Positions 33,182-41,005 of a DNA stretch of 51,626 nucleotides are shown here, piece by piece. Source of the stretch: an uncultured Oscillospiraceae bacterium (lineage in GTDB: Bacteria; Bacillota; Clostridia; Oscillospirales; Oscillospiraceae); contig CALWVZ010000009.1 of NCBI GenBank assembly GCA_944385125.1, forward strand, positions 1 to 51,626. The letters are read 5' to 3'. Position 1 is the first letter of the stretch. Every line of letters begins with the position of its first letter. The notes under the pieces were generated by a model. That model had not been told where the DNA came from, did no database searches, and saw nothing but the letters and a program-made list of their open reading frames with translations. Made by a program: the position numbers and the translations under genes.

Positions 33182-33732
33182 AGGAAATACTTCTTTTGAT
33201 CCTTGGCGGAGTGCTTGCCAATAACTATGCCTTTGAAAAGTTCCTGGGCGTAAGCCCCATGCTGGGCTACTCCCGCCGCAGCAGCAAGCTGCTGGCTATG
33301 GGCCTTTCCGTCACCGTGGTGATGCTGCTCACCGCAGCTATCGCCTGGCCCGTGCAGACCCTGCTGGACAGCTATGCCCTGGGCTACCTGCAGATCCTGG
33401 TCTATGTGGCCATTATCCTCATAGTGGTTTACCTGGTGGACCTGCTGGTCAAGGCTGCCTTCCATAAGTGCCTGGGTGTGTACTTCCCCCTGATAGCCCT
33501 GAACAGCGCCGTGCTGGGCCTGGCTCTGGAGAATGTCTCCGAGGGCTATGGCTACGGTCAGGCCCTGGCCGCCGCCCTGGGCGTGGGCCTGGGATTTATG
33601 GCCGCCCTGTTCCTCATGGCCGGCGTCAACAGCCGCATTGCCCAAAAACAGGTCCCGGCAGCTTTTCGGGGTCTGCCCATCCAGCTCCTGGCCGCCTCCA
33701 TCATCGCCATGGCGCTGGTTGCCTTTAAATGA
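33178..33732 (+). CDS. rnfA: Rnf complex subunit RnfA
   Basis: A 184-residue membrane subunit of the RnfA/NqrE family. The start 'ILLLILGGVLANNYAFEKFLGVSPMLGYSRR' and 'HKCLGVYFPLIALNSAVLGLAL' are typical, the latter bearing a conserved Cys. 'RGLPIQLLAASIIAMALVAF' forms the last helix. It pairs with RnfE in the membrane core. Translation is coupled to rnfE (ATGA overlap) and to the NusG-domain gene downstream (ATGA overlap). In many clostridial operons rnfB is the next gene, but here it is absent. Confidence 0.95.
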   Translation: MKEILLLILGGVLANNYAFEKFLGVSPMLGYSRRSSKLLAMGLSVTVVMLLTAAIAWPVQTLLDSYALGYLQILVYVAIILIVVYLVDLLVKAAFHKCLGVYFPLIALNSAVLGLALENVSEGYGYGQALAAALGVGLGFMAALFLMAGVNSRIAQKQVPAAFRGLPIQLLAASIIAMALVAFK

Positions 33733-34100
33733 GTCTGCCCCGTAAGAAAGGTCTGGCTGATCTTATCCTGATCGCCTCGCTGCTGCTGCTGGCTCTGGTG
33801 TGCTATCTCCTTTTTTCCGGCAGCGGCAGCCGCGGCAGTCTGGCCGTGGTCTGCGTCAACGGGGAAGAGGTGGCCAGGTATTCCCTGGCAGAGGAAGGGC
33901 GCTATGAACTCAACGGCGGCAGCAATACCCTTATAATCCGGGACGGCTGCGCCTGGCTGGAGGATGCGGATTGCCCGGACAAGCTCTGCGTCCGCCAGGG
34001 CAAAATAGAGCTGGACGGCCAGTGTATCACCTGCCTGCCAAATAAGCTCACCGTCACCATCTATGCCGACAACAGCGAAGTGGAGCTGATAAGCGGATGA
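33729..34100 (+). CDS. NusG domain II-containing protein
   Basis: A 123-residue protein with one N-terminal membrane anchor (about residues 12-30) and an extracytoplasmic NusG-domain-II-like fold: 'VCVNGEEVARYSLAEEGRYELNGGSNTLIIRDGCAWLEDADCPDKLCVRQGKIELDGQCITCLPNKLTVTI'. The conserved C-x-D-C-P-x2-x-C and C-x2-C-L-P-x-K cysteines are present. Such proteins are commonly encoded with Rnf/FMN-binding and Gx-transporter genes in Clostridia; the function is not established. Overlaps rnfA and the next gene by four bases each, so it is made with the Rnf complex. Confidence 0.88.
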   Translation: MSLPRKKGLADLILIASLLLLALVCYLLFSGSGSRGSLAVVCVNGEEVARYSLAEEGRYELNGGSNTLIIRDGCAWLEDADCPDKLCVRQGKIELDGQCITCLPNKLTVTIYADNSEVELISG

Positions 34101-34588
34101 AGACTAAAAAGATAGCGCTAATGGCCCTGGCGGCGGCTCTGGCGATGATACTCTCCTTTGTGGAGAGCCAGATACCCGCCTTCGTGGCCATACCCGGAGT
34201 AAAGGTGGGGCTGGCAAATATCGCCGTAGTCTTTGTGCTCTACAAGCTGGGCTGGAAAGAGGCCGTAGTCATATCCCTTATCCGGGTGTTCGTGGTCTCC
34301 GTCCTCTTCGGCACAGCCGTGAGCCTTTTCTACAGTGTGGCCGGAGCAGTGCTGAGTCTGACAGGCATGGTGCTGCTAAAAAGAACCGGCTTGTTTTCCA
34401 CTGTGGCCGTCAGCATCACAGGGGGCGTGCTCCACAATGTGGGACAGATAGCTATGGCCTGTTTCCTGCTGGAGACCAACGTCATCAAATATTACCTGCC
34501 CTTCCTGATACTCAGCGGCATACTCGCCGGTATCGTCATCGGCGTGCTCGCAGCCATCATGGTCAAGCGGGTGGATGTGGAGTGCTGA
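34097..34588 (+). CDS. Gx transporter family / heptaprenyl diphosphate synthase component I-like membrane protein
   Basis: A 163-residue protein with about five helices and the family pattern 'AAALAMILSFVESQIPAFVAIPGVKVGLANIAVVFVLYKLGWKEAVVISLIRV'. It is annotated in this family either as a Gx transporter (an ECF-type S component-like fold) or as HepS component I. Despite the second name it lacks prenyl synthase DDxxD motifs, so a membrane transport role is more likely. It is the last gene of the Rnf operon, joined by an ATGA overlap, and is followed by a terminator at 34622-34652. Cargo is unknown; a substrate for flavin or quinone chemistry would fit the context. Confidence 0.85.
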   Translation: MKTKKIALMALAAALAMILSFVESQIPAFVAIPGVKVGLANIAVVFVLYKLGWKEAVVISLIRVFVVSVLFGTAVSLFYSVAGAVLSLTGMVLLKRTGLFSTVAVSITGGVLHNVGQIAMACFLLETNVIKYYLPFLILSGILAGIVIGVLAAIMVKRVDVEC

Positions 34589-34621
34589 GGAAGAGCTCCT
34601 GCAACAAAATATTTCAACCGA

Positions 34622-34652
34622 AACGGCGGAGCTTCGGCCCCGCCGTTTTTTT
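34622..34652 (+). terminator. intrinsic terminator of the Rnf operon
   Basis: AACGGCGG (34622-34629) pairs with CCGCCGTT (34640-34647), with an internal GC-TTCG-GC cap, followed by seven T residues. Confidence 0.92.
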
Positions 34653-34796
34653 GCTGCCGGAGAATCGCCCAAAAAATATTTTGCATTGCGAAAAATATTA
34701 CGCTTATATGTGGGAAAACATCTAGTAATCACAGGGGAAATATGTAAAATAAAAAACAAGGGAAAAGCTCACAAAAAAACGCCGGGAGGAAGAAAG

Positions 34797-35858
34797 ATGC
34801 AGGAAATCATCAAGAACTTCAAATTAAAGGGCAATGTCACTGAGTGTTCGGCCTACGGCTGCGGACACATAAACAGGACCTACCTGGCGCTGACCGACTC
34901 CGGGAAGCGCTACATTCTCCAGGGCATAAGCACCGTGGCCTTCAAGGATGTGCCCGGGCTTATGGAGAATATAGGAGCCGTGACCCGTCATCTTCAGAAG
35001 AAGGTAAAGAGCGAGAGAGAATGCCTGCATCTTGTGCCCACGGTGGAGGGGGCGGACTACTGGTATGACGGGAAGGACGGATATTGGCGGGTCTATGATT
35101 TTATTGAGGACAGCGTCTGCCTCCAGAGCGCCGAGACGCCGGAGGACTTCTACCAGAGCGCCGTGGCCTTCGGCGCCTTCCAACGGCAGCTGGAGGACTT
35201 CCCGGCCCGGACTCTCCATGAAACTATTGTGAACTTCCATAACACCCCGGACAGATATGAGAAGTTCAAGGCCGTCCTGGCCCAGGACAAGCTGGGCCGG
35301 GCAAAGGATGCGGAGTATGAGATAGCCCAGTATCTGAAGCGGGAGCAGGACGGCGCCACCCTGATGAACATGCTCAAAGAGGGACGGCTGCCCCTGAGAG
35401 TCACCCACAACGACACCAAGCTCAATAACGTCATGCTGGACGCCAAGACCCATAAGCCTCTGTGCGTCATTGACCTGGATACGGTGATGCCCGGCCTGAT
35501 GGCCTTTGACTTCGGCGATTCCATACGCTTTGGAGCGGCCACCGCCGCCGAGGATGAGCAGGACCTGAGCAAGGTTTCCATGAACCTGGAGCTCTTTGAG
35601 ACCTTTGCCAAGGGCTTCATAAGCGCCTGCCCGGAGTTGGCGGAGGAGGAGTATATAAGCCTGGCCTGGGGCGCCCGGATCATGACCCTGGAGTGCGGAC
35701 TGCGTTTCCTCACCGACTATCTGGACGGGGACAATTATTTTGCCGTACACCGGCCCGGGCAGAACCTGGACCGCTGCCGCACCCAGCTGAAAATGGTGCA
35801 GGATATGGAACTCAAGTGGGATAGGATGTTGGACATTATCAACTCCCTGCGCCGCTGA
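34797..35858 (+). CDS. aminoglycoside phosphotransferase-fold kinase, NahK-like (N-acetylhexosamine 1-kinase-like)
   Basis: A 353-residue kinase of the APH fold. The catalytic loop 'RVTHNDTKLNNVMLD' holds the catalytic Asp and Asn. 'CVIDLDTVMPGLMAFDFGDSIRFGAATAAEDE' contains the metal-binding Asp and the family-specific continuation seen in NahK/mucin-sugar kinases rather than in antibiotic-resistance enzymes. NahK phosphorylates GlcNAc/GalNAc at C1 in host-glycan salvage. No lacto-N-biose phosphorylase or transporter is adjacent, so the substrate is inferred only from similarity. The ATG at 34797 has GGGAGGA seven bases upstream; the open frame extends far upstream through the Rnf terminator, which cannot be coding. 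Confidence 0.85.
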   Translation: MQEIIKNFKLKGNVTECSAYGCGHINRTYLALTDSGKRYILQGISTVAFKDVPGLMENIGAVTRHLQKKVKSERECLHLVPTVEGADYWYDGKDGYWRVYDFIEDSVCLQSAETPEDFYQSAVAFGAFQRQLEDFPARTLHETIVNFHNTPDRYEKFKAVLAQDKLGRAKDAEYEIAQYLKREQDGATLMNMLKEGRLPLRVTHNDTKLNNVMLDAKTHKPLCVIDLDTVMPGLMAFDFGDSIRFGAATAAEDEQDLSKVSMNLELFETFAKGFISACPELAEEEYISLAWGARIMTLECGLRFLTDYLDGDNYFAVHRPGQNLDRCRTQLKMVQDMELKWDRMLDIINSLRR

Positions 35859-35907
35859 AAAGGGGCAAAAATCTCTGAAAAACGCTAAAAAACTCTGAAA
35901 ATCCCTA

Positions 35908-35921
35908 GTGAAATCTTTCAC
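35908..35921 (+). promoter_or_regulatory. GTGAAA-TC-TTTCAC palindrome, candidate operator
   Basis: A perfect 6-bp inverted repeat with a two-base centre lies about 9 bp before a TAAAAT box (35931-35936) upstream of the PocR-AraC gene. Its place suggests control of that promoter. Confidence 0.4.
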
Positions 35922-36058
35922 CGTCTGTGGTAAAATAAGGAATACAAAGGGGAGAAGCGGAGGCAGTTCCGCTCAGGTCCCAAACTCGGAAAATCGGCGC
36001 ACGCCGGAAGTGGACATGTATTTGCACGGATGATGTTAGCGGGAGAAAGGGGATTACT

Positions 36059-36895
36059 GTGAATGTTCTTTTCAACAGCAGCCGCCTCAGCGAACTTCTG
36101 AACAACTTGCAGATGCTGACGGGGGTCTGGGTAAACATTTTTGACGCCGATGGTAAGGATATCAAACTGTTTGGAAACGCCACCAGCTTTTGCAGACTGA
36201 TCCAATCCACTCCTGAGGGACGCCGCCGCTGCGAGGAGTGCGACGCCCAGGCGGTGGGGAAATGCTCGGCCATGTGCAAGGCCTATCAGTATCGCTGCCA
36301 TGCGGGGCTGAAGGAGATAGTGGTGCCGATCTATGACCAGGGCGTGCCGATCGCCTACATGGTCTTCGGCCAGCTGCTGGACAGTTCCCCCCAGAAGCTC
36401 CAGTGGGAGGAAACGCTGAAAACGCTGGACTGGTACGGTGGGGACCTGTTGGAGCTGAAAGACGCTTTCTACCAGCTGAGACAGTACTCCCAGCGGGAGC
36501 TGAAGGCCTTCACGGAAATATTGGAGGCCCTGACCCACTATGTGCTTTTGGAGGGCATGATACACTCCACCCAGTATACCGACCAGCAGAAGCTGGAGAT
36601 GTACATAGACCAGCACTATATGGAAAAGCTGAGCCTGCGGCAGATATCCCGGGACCTGAACATGGGCACCACCAAGCTCTGCGCCGTGGCAAAAAAGCTC
36701 TCCGGCAGCGGCAGCGTCACCCGTCTCATATCCCAGCGCCGGGTGCAGGCGGCAAAGCGTTTGCTGATAAGGGAGGATATCCCCATCTCCTCCGTGGCGG
36801 AAAAGGTGGGCTTCAGCGACTATAACTATTTCACCAAGATATTCAAAGCCTTTGAAGGCGTCACGCCTTCCGCTTACAGGAAAAACAATGTGTGA
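36059..36895 (+). CDS. AraC-family regulator with N-terminal PocR domain
   Basis: A 278-residue transcription regulator. The N-terminal ~165 residues are a PocR sensory domain ('LNNLQMLTGVWVNIFDADGKDI...FCRLIQSTPEGRRRCEECDAQA...CHAGLKEIVVPIYDQGVPIAYMVFGQLL') with its conserved Cys cluster. The C-terminal ~95 residues carry two helix-turn-helix motifs ending in 'SSVAEKVGFSDYNYFTKIFKAFEGVTPSAYRK', the AraC signature. PocR domains are thought to bind small hydrocarbon derivatives such as diols and often guard sugar or propanediol genes. The GTG start follows AAAGGGG. The NahK-like kinase upstream is the nearest metabolic target, but regulation is inferred only from proximity. Confidence 0.9.
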   Translation: MNVLFNSSRLSELLNNLQMLTGVWVNIFDADGKDIKLFGNATSFCRLIQSTPEGRRRCEECDAQAVGKCSAMCKAYQYRCHAGLKEIVVPIYDQGVPIAYMVFGQLLDSSPQKLQWEETLKTLDWYGGDLLELKDAFYQLRQYSQRELKAFTEILEALTHYVLLEGMIHSTQYTDQQKLEMYIDQHYMEKLSLRQISRDLNMGTTKLCAVAKKLSGSGSVTRLISQRRVQAAKRLLIREDIPISSVAEKVGFSDYNYFTKIFKAFEGVTPSAYRKNNV

Positions 36896-36939
36896 CCGTC
36901 CCTCAGGGAAATGCGGCCCGTCAAACGGACTCAGCCGAT

Positions 36940-36970
36940 GCCGCCGGAACTGTTCCGGCGGCGTCTTTTT
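36940..36970 (+). terminator. intrinsic terminator of the PocR-AraC gene
   Basis: GCCGCCGGA (36940-36948) pairs with TCCGGCGGC (36954-36962) and is followed by GTCTTTTTG. Confidence 0.85.
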
Positions 36971-37073
36971 GCGCATAAAGAGGGAAAAATCAAAGGACTT
37001 AAGGATTTTCCTTGCGGCCGGGGGAAAAGAGTGTTAAAATATTTAACATCCCGCACAGAGAGGAGTTTTCCCT

Positions 37074-37432
37074 TTGATAGATTGTCTGATGGTGGGGCTG
37101 GGGGCTTTGTAGGTTCGGTGTGCCGTTACCTGATAAGTAAGGTACCTCTGGGTTCCGGCTCCGGCTTCCCCATAAACACCTTTATTATCAATATAGCCGG
37201 AGCCTTTGCCATCGGCTGCATCGCCTCCGCCGCCGGCAGGGACCTGGACGGGCGGCTGCTGCTGTTTTTGAAGGTGGGCATATGCGGAGGCTTCACCACC
37301 TTCTCCACCTTCTCGCTGGAGACTTTCCAATTGGTGGAGGCCGGGGCCTGGACTGCGGCGCTTATATATGTTTGTTCCAGCGCTTTGCTGGGTATACTTG
37401 CGGTGTTCTCGGCCCAGTATCTGCTGCGCTGA
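37074..37432 (+). CDS. crcB: fluoride channel CrcB/Fluc, apparent one-base frameshift near the N terminus
   Basis: From 'GFVGSVCRYLIS' onward this is a typical Fluc channel: 'GFPINTFIINIAGAFAIGCI' with the conserved Asn, 'VGICGGFTTFSTFSLETFQL' with the Phe box, and four helices, about 120 residues. The expected start reads from the TTG at 37074 (eight bases after GAGGAG) as 'LIDCLMVGLG' and then hits a stop at 37110. The rest is in the next frame. One extra G in the run of five at 37100-37104 would restore 'VGLGGFVGSVCRY'. Whole-frame alternatives (GTG at 37031 or TTG at 37082) lack a hydrophobic first helix or a ribosome site. It may be a defective gene, a sequencing error or a phase-variable one. 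Confidence 0.75.
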
Positions 37433-37468
37433 GGCAGGGGACTATTTTCAGGAGATTCGGAGACAGAA

Positions 37469-38221
37469 ATGAGCAGAATTAAAGCCAAGCTTTCCACCAT
37501 ATCCCGCATACATTATATAAAACTTGTAGTGAGGAGCCTGCTCTTCCTGGCGGCTCTGGCTGTGTATGTGGTGAACCGCCTGGAGAACAGTCCCAGCATG
37601 TTCGGCGGATATGAGGACAGCCAGCTGTTGCTGCTGATACTGACGGTGTTCTTTTCCGTGGAGATGGTGCTGCGCTGCTTCCCGTCCAGGTATGAGAGCA
37701 TGGGCTGCCAAAAGCAGTTTGCCAAAAACTATATACCTGCAGCGGAGAGCTATGACAGGAAGGAGCTGTGGCGGCGCAGTATGGCGCCGGTGCTGATAGT
37801 GCTGCTGTCCTGGATCGTCCTCAACGGGGCTATTGCCCTGCTATATTTCCTGGGCTATATAGACTGGGGCATTCTCCTTCTCATATCCATAGCCTATTCT
37901 GTGTGCGACATGATATGCATACTCTTTTTCTGCCCCTTCCAGACCTGGATGATGAAAAACCGCTGCTGCCAGACCTGCCGCATATATAACTGGGATTATG
38001 CTATGATGTTTACTCCTCTCATCCTGGTGGACAATATCTATGCCCATATCCTTGTGGGGCTGAGCCTGGTGCTGCTGCTGCGCTGGGAGCTGTGCTTTTT
38101 CCTGCACCCGGAGCGCTTTTATGAGCAGACGAATCAGAACCTGAGCTGCGCCGCCTGCCAGGAAAAACTCTGCCACCACAAAAAGCAGCTGATGAATTTG
38201 AAGCTGCGGAAAAAATGGTAG
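37469..38221 (+). CDS. cysteine-rich membrane protein of unknown function
   Basis: A 250-residue protein with about six hydrophobic segments (near residues 20-38, 52-66, 109-131, 135-153, 180-197 and beyond) that I do not recognise. Cysteines cluster in 'MMKNRCCQTCRIYNW' on one loop and in the C-terminal tail 'LSCAACQEKLCHHKKQL', which look like metal-binding or redox sites facing the cytoplasm. It has an ATG 36 bp after the crcB stop and the preceding GGAG site is weak ('CAGGAGATTCGGAGACAGAA'). Perhaps co-transcribed with crcB. No enzymatic motif is visible, so no function is proposed. Confidence 0.8.
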   Translation: MSRIKAKLSTISRIHYIKLVVRSLLFLAALAVYVVNRLENSPSMFGGYEDSQLLLLILTVFFSVEMVLRCFPSRYESMGCQKQFAKNYIPAAESYDRKELWRRSMAPVLIVLLSWIVLNGAIALLYFLGYIDWGILLLISIAYSVCDMICILFFCPFQTWMMKNRCCQTCRIYNWDYAMMFTPLILVDNIYAHILVGLSLVLLLRWELCFFLHPERFYEQTNQNLSCAACQEKLCHHKKQLMNLKLRKKW

Positions 38222-38330
38222 TCCGATTTACATAACATTTAACAATTCTGAAATAGAATAGCTGTTACTTCTGAAATATCTTTCTGTTATCTTATACTTG
38301 CAAGTAGCAGTTTTTCATTTTCTCCTCTTT

Positions 38331-38380
38331 CATAACAGATAAGGCAGCCGGATGAGAGTCCGGCTGCCTTATCTGTTATG
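38331..38380 (+). terminator. perfect 22-bp stem-loop
   Basis: Arms 38331-38352 and 38359-38380 are fully complementary around TGAGAG. It lies 110 bp after the unknown membrane protein gene. There is no T-run directly after it on the + strand, so it may be a mRNA 3' structure, a bidirectional terminator or part of a small RNA. Confidence 0.55.
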
Positions 38381-38436
38381 CCGCCTTTGCCGCCCTGTGT
38401 GGCCATACGCTCTGTGTTTTATGGCCCCAGCCTCCT

Positions 38437-38474
38437 TTGTCTAATTGTTTTCCTCAACTTGTCTAATTGTTTTC
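38437..38474 (+). promoter_or_regulatory. 16-bp direct repeat overlapping the RND operon -35 box
   Basis: TTGTCTAATTGTTTTC occurs at 38437-38452 and 38459-38474, a 22-bp period (two helical turns). The second copy covers the -35 TTGTTT, the classical place for a repressor site. Confidence 0.6.
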
Positions 38475-38495
38475 TTAAAGCTTTGCTGATATTAT
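38467..38495 (+). promoter_or_regulatory. promoter of the RND/GLUG operon
   Basis: TTGTTT (38467-38472), 17 bp, TATTAT (38490-38495), 53 bp before the TTG start of the transporter. Confidence 0.6.
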
Positions 38496-38548
38496 TATAA
38501 TGAGGAAGGGTCGAAAGCCTTTCCTCCAAAAGTTTGGGAGGGATATCT

Positions 38549-41005
38549 TTGAAGGCGGATAAGCGTGGCAGCTTTATGGAGCGTCTGGCAAGCCTCATAG
38601 TGGATAAGCGGAATATAATCTTTCTTGTCTTTGCGGCTCTGGCCATTTTCTGCGCATTCTCCAGAAACTGGGTGCAGGTCTGCGATGATATTACGAAATA
38701 TTTGCCCGACAACACGGAAACCAGAACAGGGCTGGACCTGATGGAGCGGGAATTCACCACCTTCGGAACGGCGAAGGTCATGGTCGCCAACATAACCTAC
38801 GATACCGCCCTGGAGCTGAAAAAAGGCATAGAAGCCCAGGAGGGCGTGAAATCCGTTGACTTCGACGAGAGCCGGGCCCACTATAACGACGCCTCCGCCC
38901 TTTTCGACGTGACCTTTGTGGGAGACGATTTTGACCCTGCCAGCGAAGCCGGGCTGGAAGCTGTGGAGGATTATCTTAAGGGATACGATCTGTACATAAG
39001 CAGCGAAGTGGGCAATCCCCTGGAAAAGATAATCAACCAGGAGATGCTGGTGGTGGATATCATTGCAGTGATAATCATCGTGCTGGTGCTGCTGCTCACC
39101 TCCCGCACCTATGCGGAGATCCCGGTGCTGCTGATAACCTTCGGCGCAGCCGCTCTGCTGAACATGGGCACCAATTACCTGATGGGAGAGGTGTCCTACG
39201 TTACAAACTCCATTGCCATAGTGATGCAGCTGGCCCTGGCCATAGACTATGCCATAATCCTCTGCCACCGCTACACCGAGGAGCGGGAGAAGCACGAGCC
39301 CCGGGAGGCGGCAATAAAGGCTCTGAGCTATGCCATCCCGGAGATATCTGCCAGCAGCCTCACCACGGTGTCCGGCCTGCTGGCCCTGTGCCTGATGGAG
39401 TTCAAGCTGGGCTATGACATGGGCTCGGTGCTGATAAAGGCCATACTGCTGAGCATGCTGTCGGTGTTTCTGCTCATGCCGGGGCTGCTGGTGCTGTTTT
39501 CAAAGCTCATTGACAAGACCCATCACAAGAACTTCGTACCCAAGATAAATTTTCTGGGCAAGGCGGTGTACGCCACCCGCTTTGTGATGCCGGTGATTTT
39601 TGTCATCATCATAATCGCCGCCTTCTCCCTGTCCCATAAGGCCAACTACGTCTACTCCGTGGACTCCGTCAGCTCCATACGCCAGAACGAGACCCAGCTG
39701 GCAAGGCAGAAGATAGAGAGCACGTTTGAAAAATCCAATATGCTGGCGGTGATAGTTCCCCGGGGAGACTACGAAAAAGAGGCCCAGGTCATACAGGACA
39801 TCCAGGAGCTGCCCCTGGTGGAGAGCGTAACGGGGCTTGCCAACATAGAAGTGCTGGAGGGATATACCCTCACCTCCGCTCTGACGCCCAGAGAGTTTTC
39901 CGAAGTGGCGGACCTGGACATCGAGGTGGCGGAGCTGCTGTATACCGGCTATGCCATGAACCAGAGCGACTACGGCCAGATAGCCACCAACCTGGAAAAT
40001 TACCGGGTGCCTCTCATAGACATGTTCACCTATCTCTTCCAGCAGCGCAAGGAAGTTGTGCTGGACCTGGACGAGGAGACTGTGGATACTCTGGACGATC
40101 TGGAGCAGCAGCTCAGCGACGCAAAGCTCCAGCTTATGAGTGACAGCTACAGCCGCATGGTGGTTCTGCTGAATCTGCCTACGGAGGGGGAGGAGAGCTA
40201 CGAATACCTGGACATCATCCATGGCATAGTGGCCCGCCAGTATGAGGAATACTATGTGGTGGGGGACACCACCAGCAGCAACGACCTGCGCAGCTCCTTT
40301 GAGAAGGACAATGTGATAATCAGCGTGCTGACGGTGCTTTTCGTGGTGATAGTGCTGCTGTTCACCTTCAAATCCGCCGGTTTGCCCCTGCTGCTTATAG
40401 CCATAATCCAGGGCAGTATCTGGTGCAATTTCTCCTCGCCCTATCTGCTGAACAACAATCTGTTTTTCCTCACCTATCTGATAGTCAGCTCCATACAGAT
40501 GGGTGCAAATATAGACTATGCCATAGTCATATCCAGCCGCTACATGTCCCTTAAAGACAAGATGCCCCTGAAGGAGGCCATGACCGAGACCTTGAACCTG
40601 GCCTTCCCCACCATAATTACCTCAGGGGCCATGATGGCCCTGGCGGGAATGGTCATTGGCTTTATGACCTCCAACGAGATAATCTCCGGCATAGGGCTGT
40701 ATATAGGCAGCGGTACCAGCATATCCATCTTTCTTGTGATGTGCGTGCTGCCTCAGATGCTGCTGATAGGGGATATCATCATAAGAAAGACCAGCTTCAG
40801 CATAAACAGGAATACCAGCCCCCAGCACAAGACCGGACTTATACGTATCGACGGCCGGGTCCGGGGCAAACTCAACGGCGTGATCGACGCAGAGATCCAC
40901 GGCCTGTTCCGGGGAGAGCTCACCGGCATAGTGGACATAGGCGATGTGAAAGAACTGGACGACGAGCTGCAAAGCCTTGAGATCACAGAAGGGAGCGAAG
41001 AATGA
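38549..41005 (+). CDS. RND/MMPL-family transporter
   Basis: An 818-residue protein with the twelve-helix MMPL plan: a helix at the N terminus, a large extracytoplasmic loop (about residues 45-165), five helices, a second loop (about 365-560) and six more helices. 'ALAIDYAIILCHRYTEERE' and its counterpart 'MGANIDYAIVISSRYMSLKD' carry the paired Asp-Tyr proton-relay motifs. MMPL proteins export lipids, lipopeptides or hydrophobic compounds. After the last helix there is an unusual tail with 'GLIRIDGRVRGKLNGVIDAEIHGLFRGELTGIVDIGDV', repeats like those of bactofilin beta-helices, which could form a scaffold. TTG at 38549 follows GGGAGGG; the ATG at 38576 has no ribosome site. Overlaps the next gene by four bases. 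Confidence 0.9.
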   Translation: MKADKRGSFMERLASLIVDKRNIIFLVFAALAIFCAFSRNWVQVCDDITKYLPDNTETRTGLDLMEREFTTFGTAKVMVANITYDTALELKKGIEAQEGVKSVDFDESRAHYNDASALFDVTFVGDDFDPASEAGLEAVEDYLKGYDLYISSEVGNPLEKIINQEMLVVDIIAVIIIVLVLLLTSRTYAEIPVLLITFGAAALLNMGTNYLMGEVSYVTNSIAIVMQLALAIDYAIILCHRYTEEREKHEPREAAIKALSYAIPEISASSLTTVSGLLALCLMEFKLGYDMGSVLIKAILLSMLSVFLLMPGLLVLFSKLIDKTHHKNFVPKINFLGKAVYATRFVMPVIFVIIIIAAFSLSHKANYVYSVDSVSSIRQNETQLARQKIESTFEKSNMLAVIVPRGDYEKEAQVIQDIQELPLVESVTGLANIEVLEGYTLTSALTPREFSEVADLDIEVAELLYTGYAMNQSDYGQIATNLENYRVPLIDMFTYLFQQRKEVVLDLDEETVDTLDDLEQQLSDAKLQLMSDSYSRMVVLLNLPTEGEESYEYLDIIHGIVARQYEEYYVVGDTTSSNDLRSSFEKDNVIISVLTVLFVVIVLLFTFKSAGLPLLLIAIIQGSIWCNFSSPYLLNNNLFFLTYLIVSSIQMGANIDYAIVISSRYMSLKDKMPLKEAMTETLNLAFPTIITSGAMMALAGMVIGFMTSNEIISGIGLYIGSGTSISIFLVMCVLPQMLLIGDIIIRKTSFSINRNTSPQHKTGLIRIDGRVRGKLNGVIDAEIHGLFRGELTGIVDIGDVKELDDELQSLEITEGSEE

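Larger units (their letters stand above)
38222..38548 (+). other. intergenic region with long hairpin and phased repeats
   Basis: This 327-bp AT-rich gap holds a weak -10-like TATACT (38293-38298), a perfect 22-bp stem-loop (38331-38380), a 16-bp direct repeat (38437-38452, 38459-38474) and the promoter of the RND operon (38467-38495). No coding sequence is recognised. Confidence 0.6.

Noticed and set aside
34575-34796. Upstream extension of the NahK-like kinase
   Set aside because: It would run through the Rnf operon terminator; a strong ribosome site and family similarity place the start at 34797.
37074-37140. Fluoride riboswitch in front of crcB
   Set aside because: I looked for the conserved crcB motif pseudoknot segments upstream (36963-37073) and saw none.
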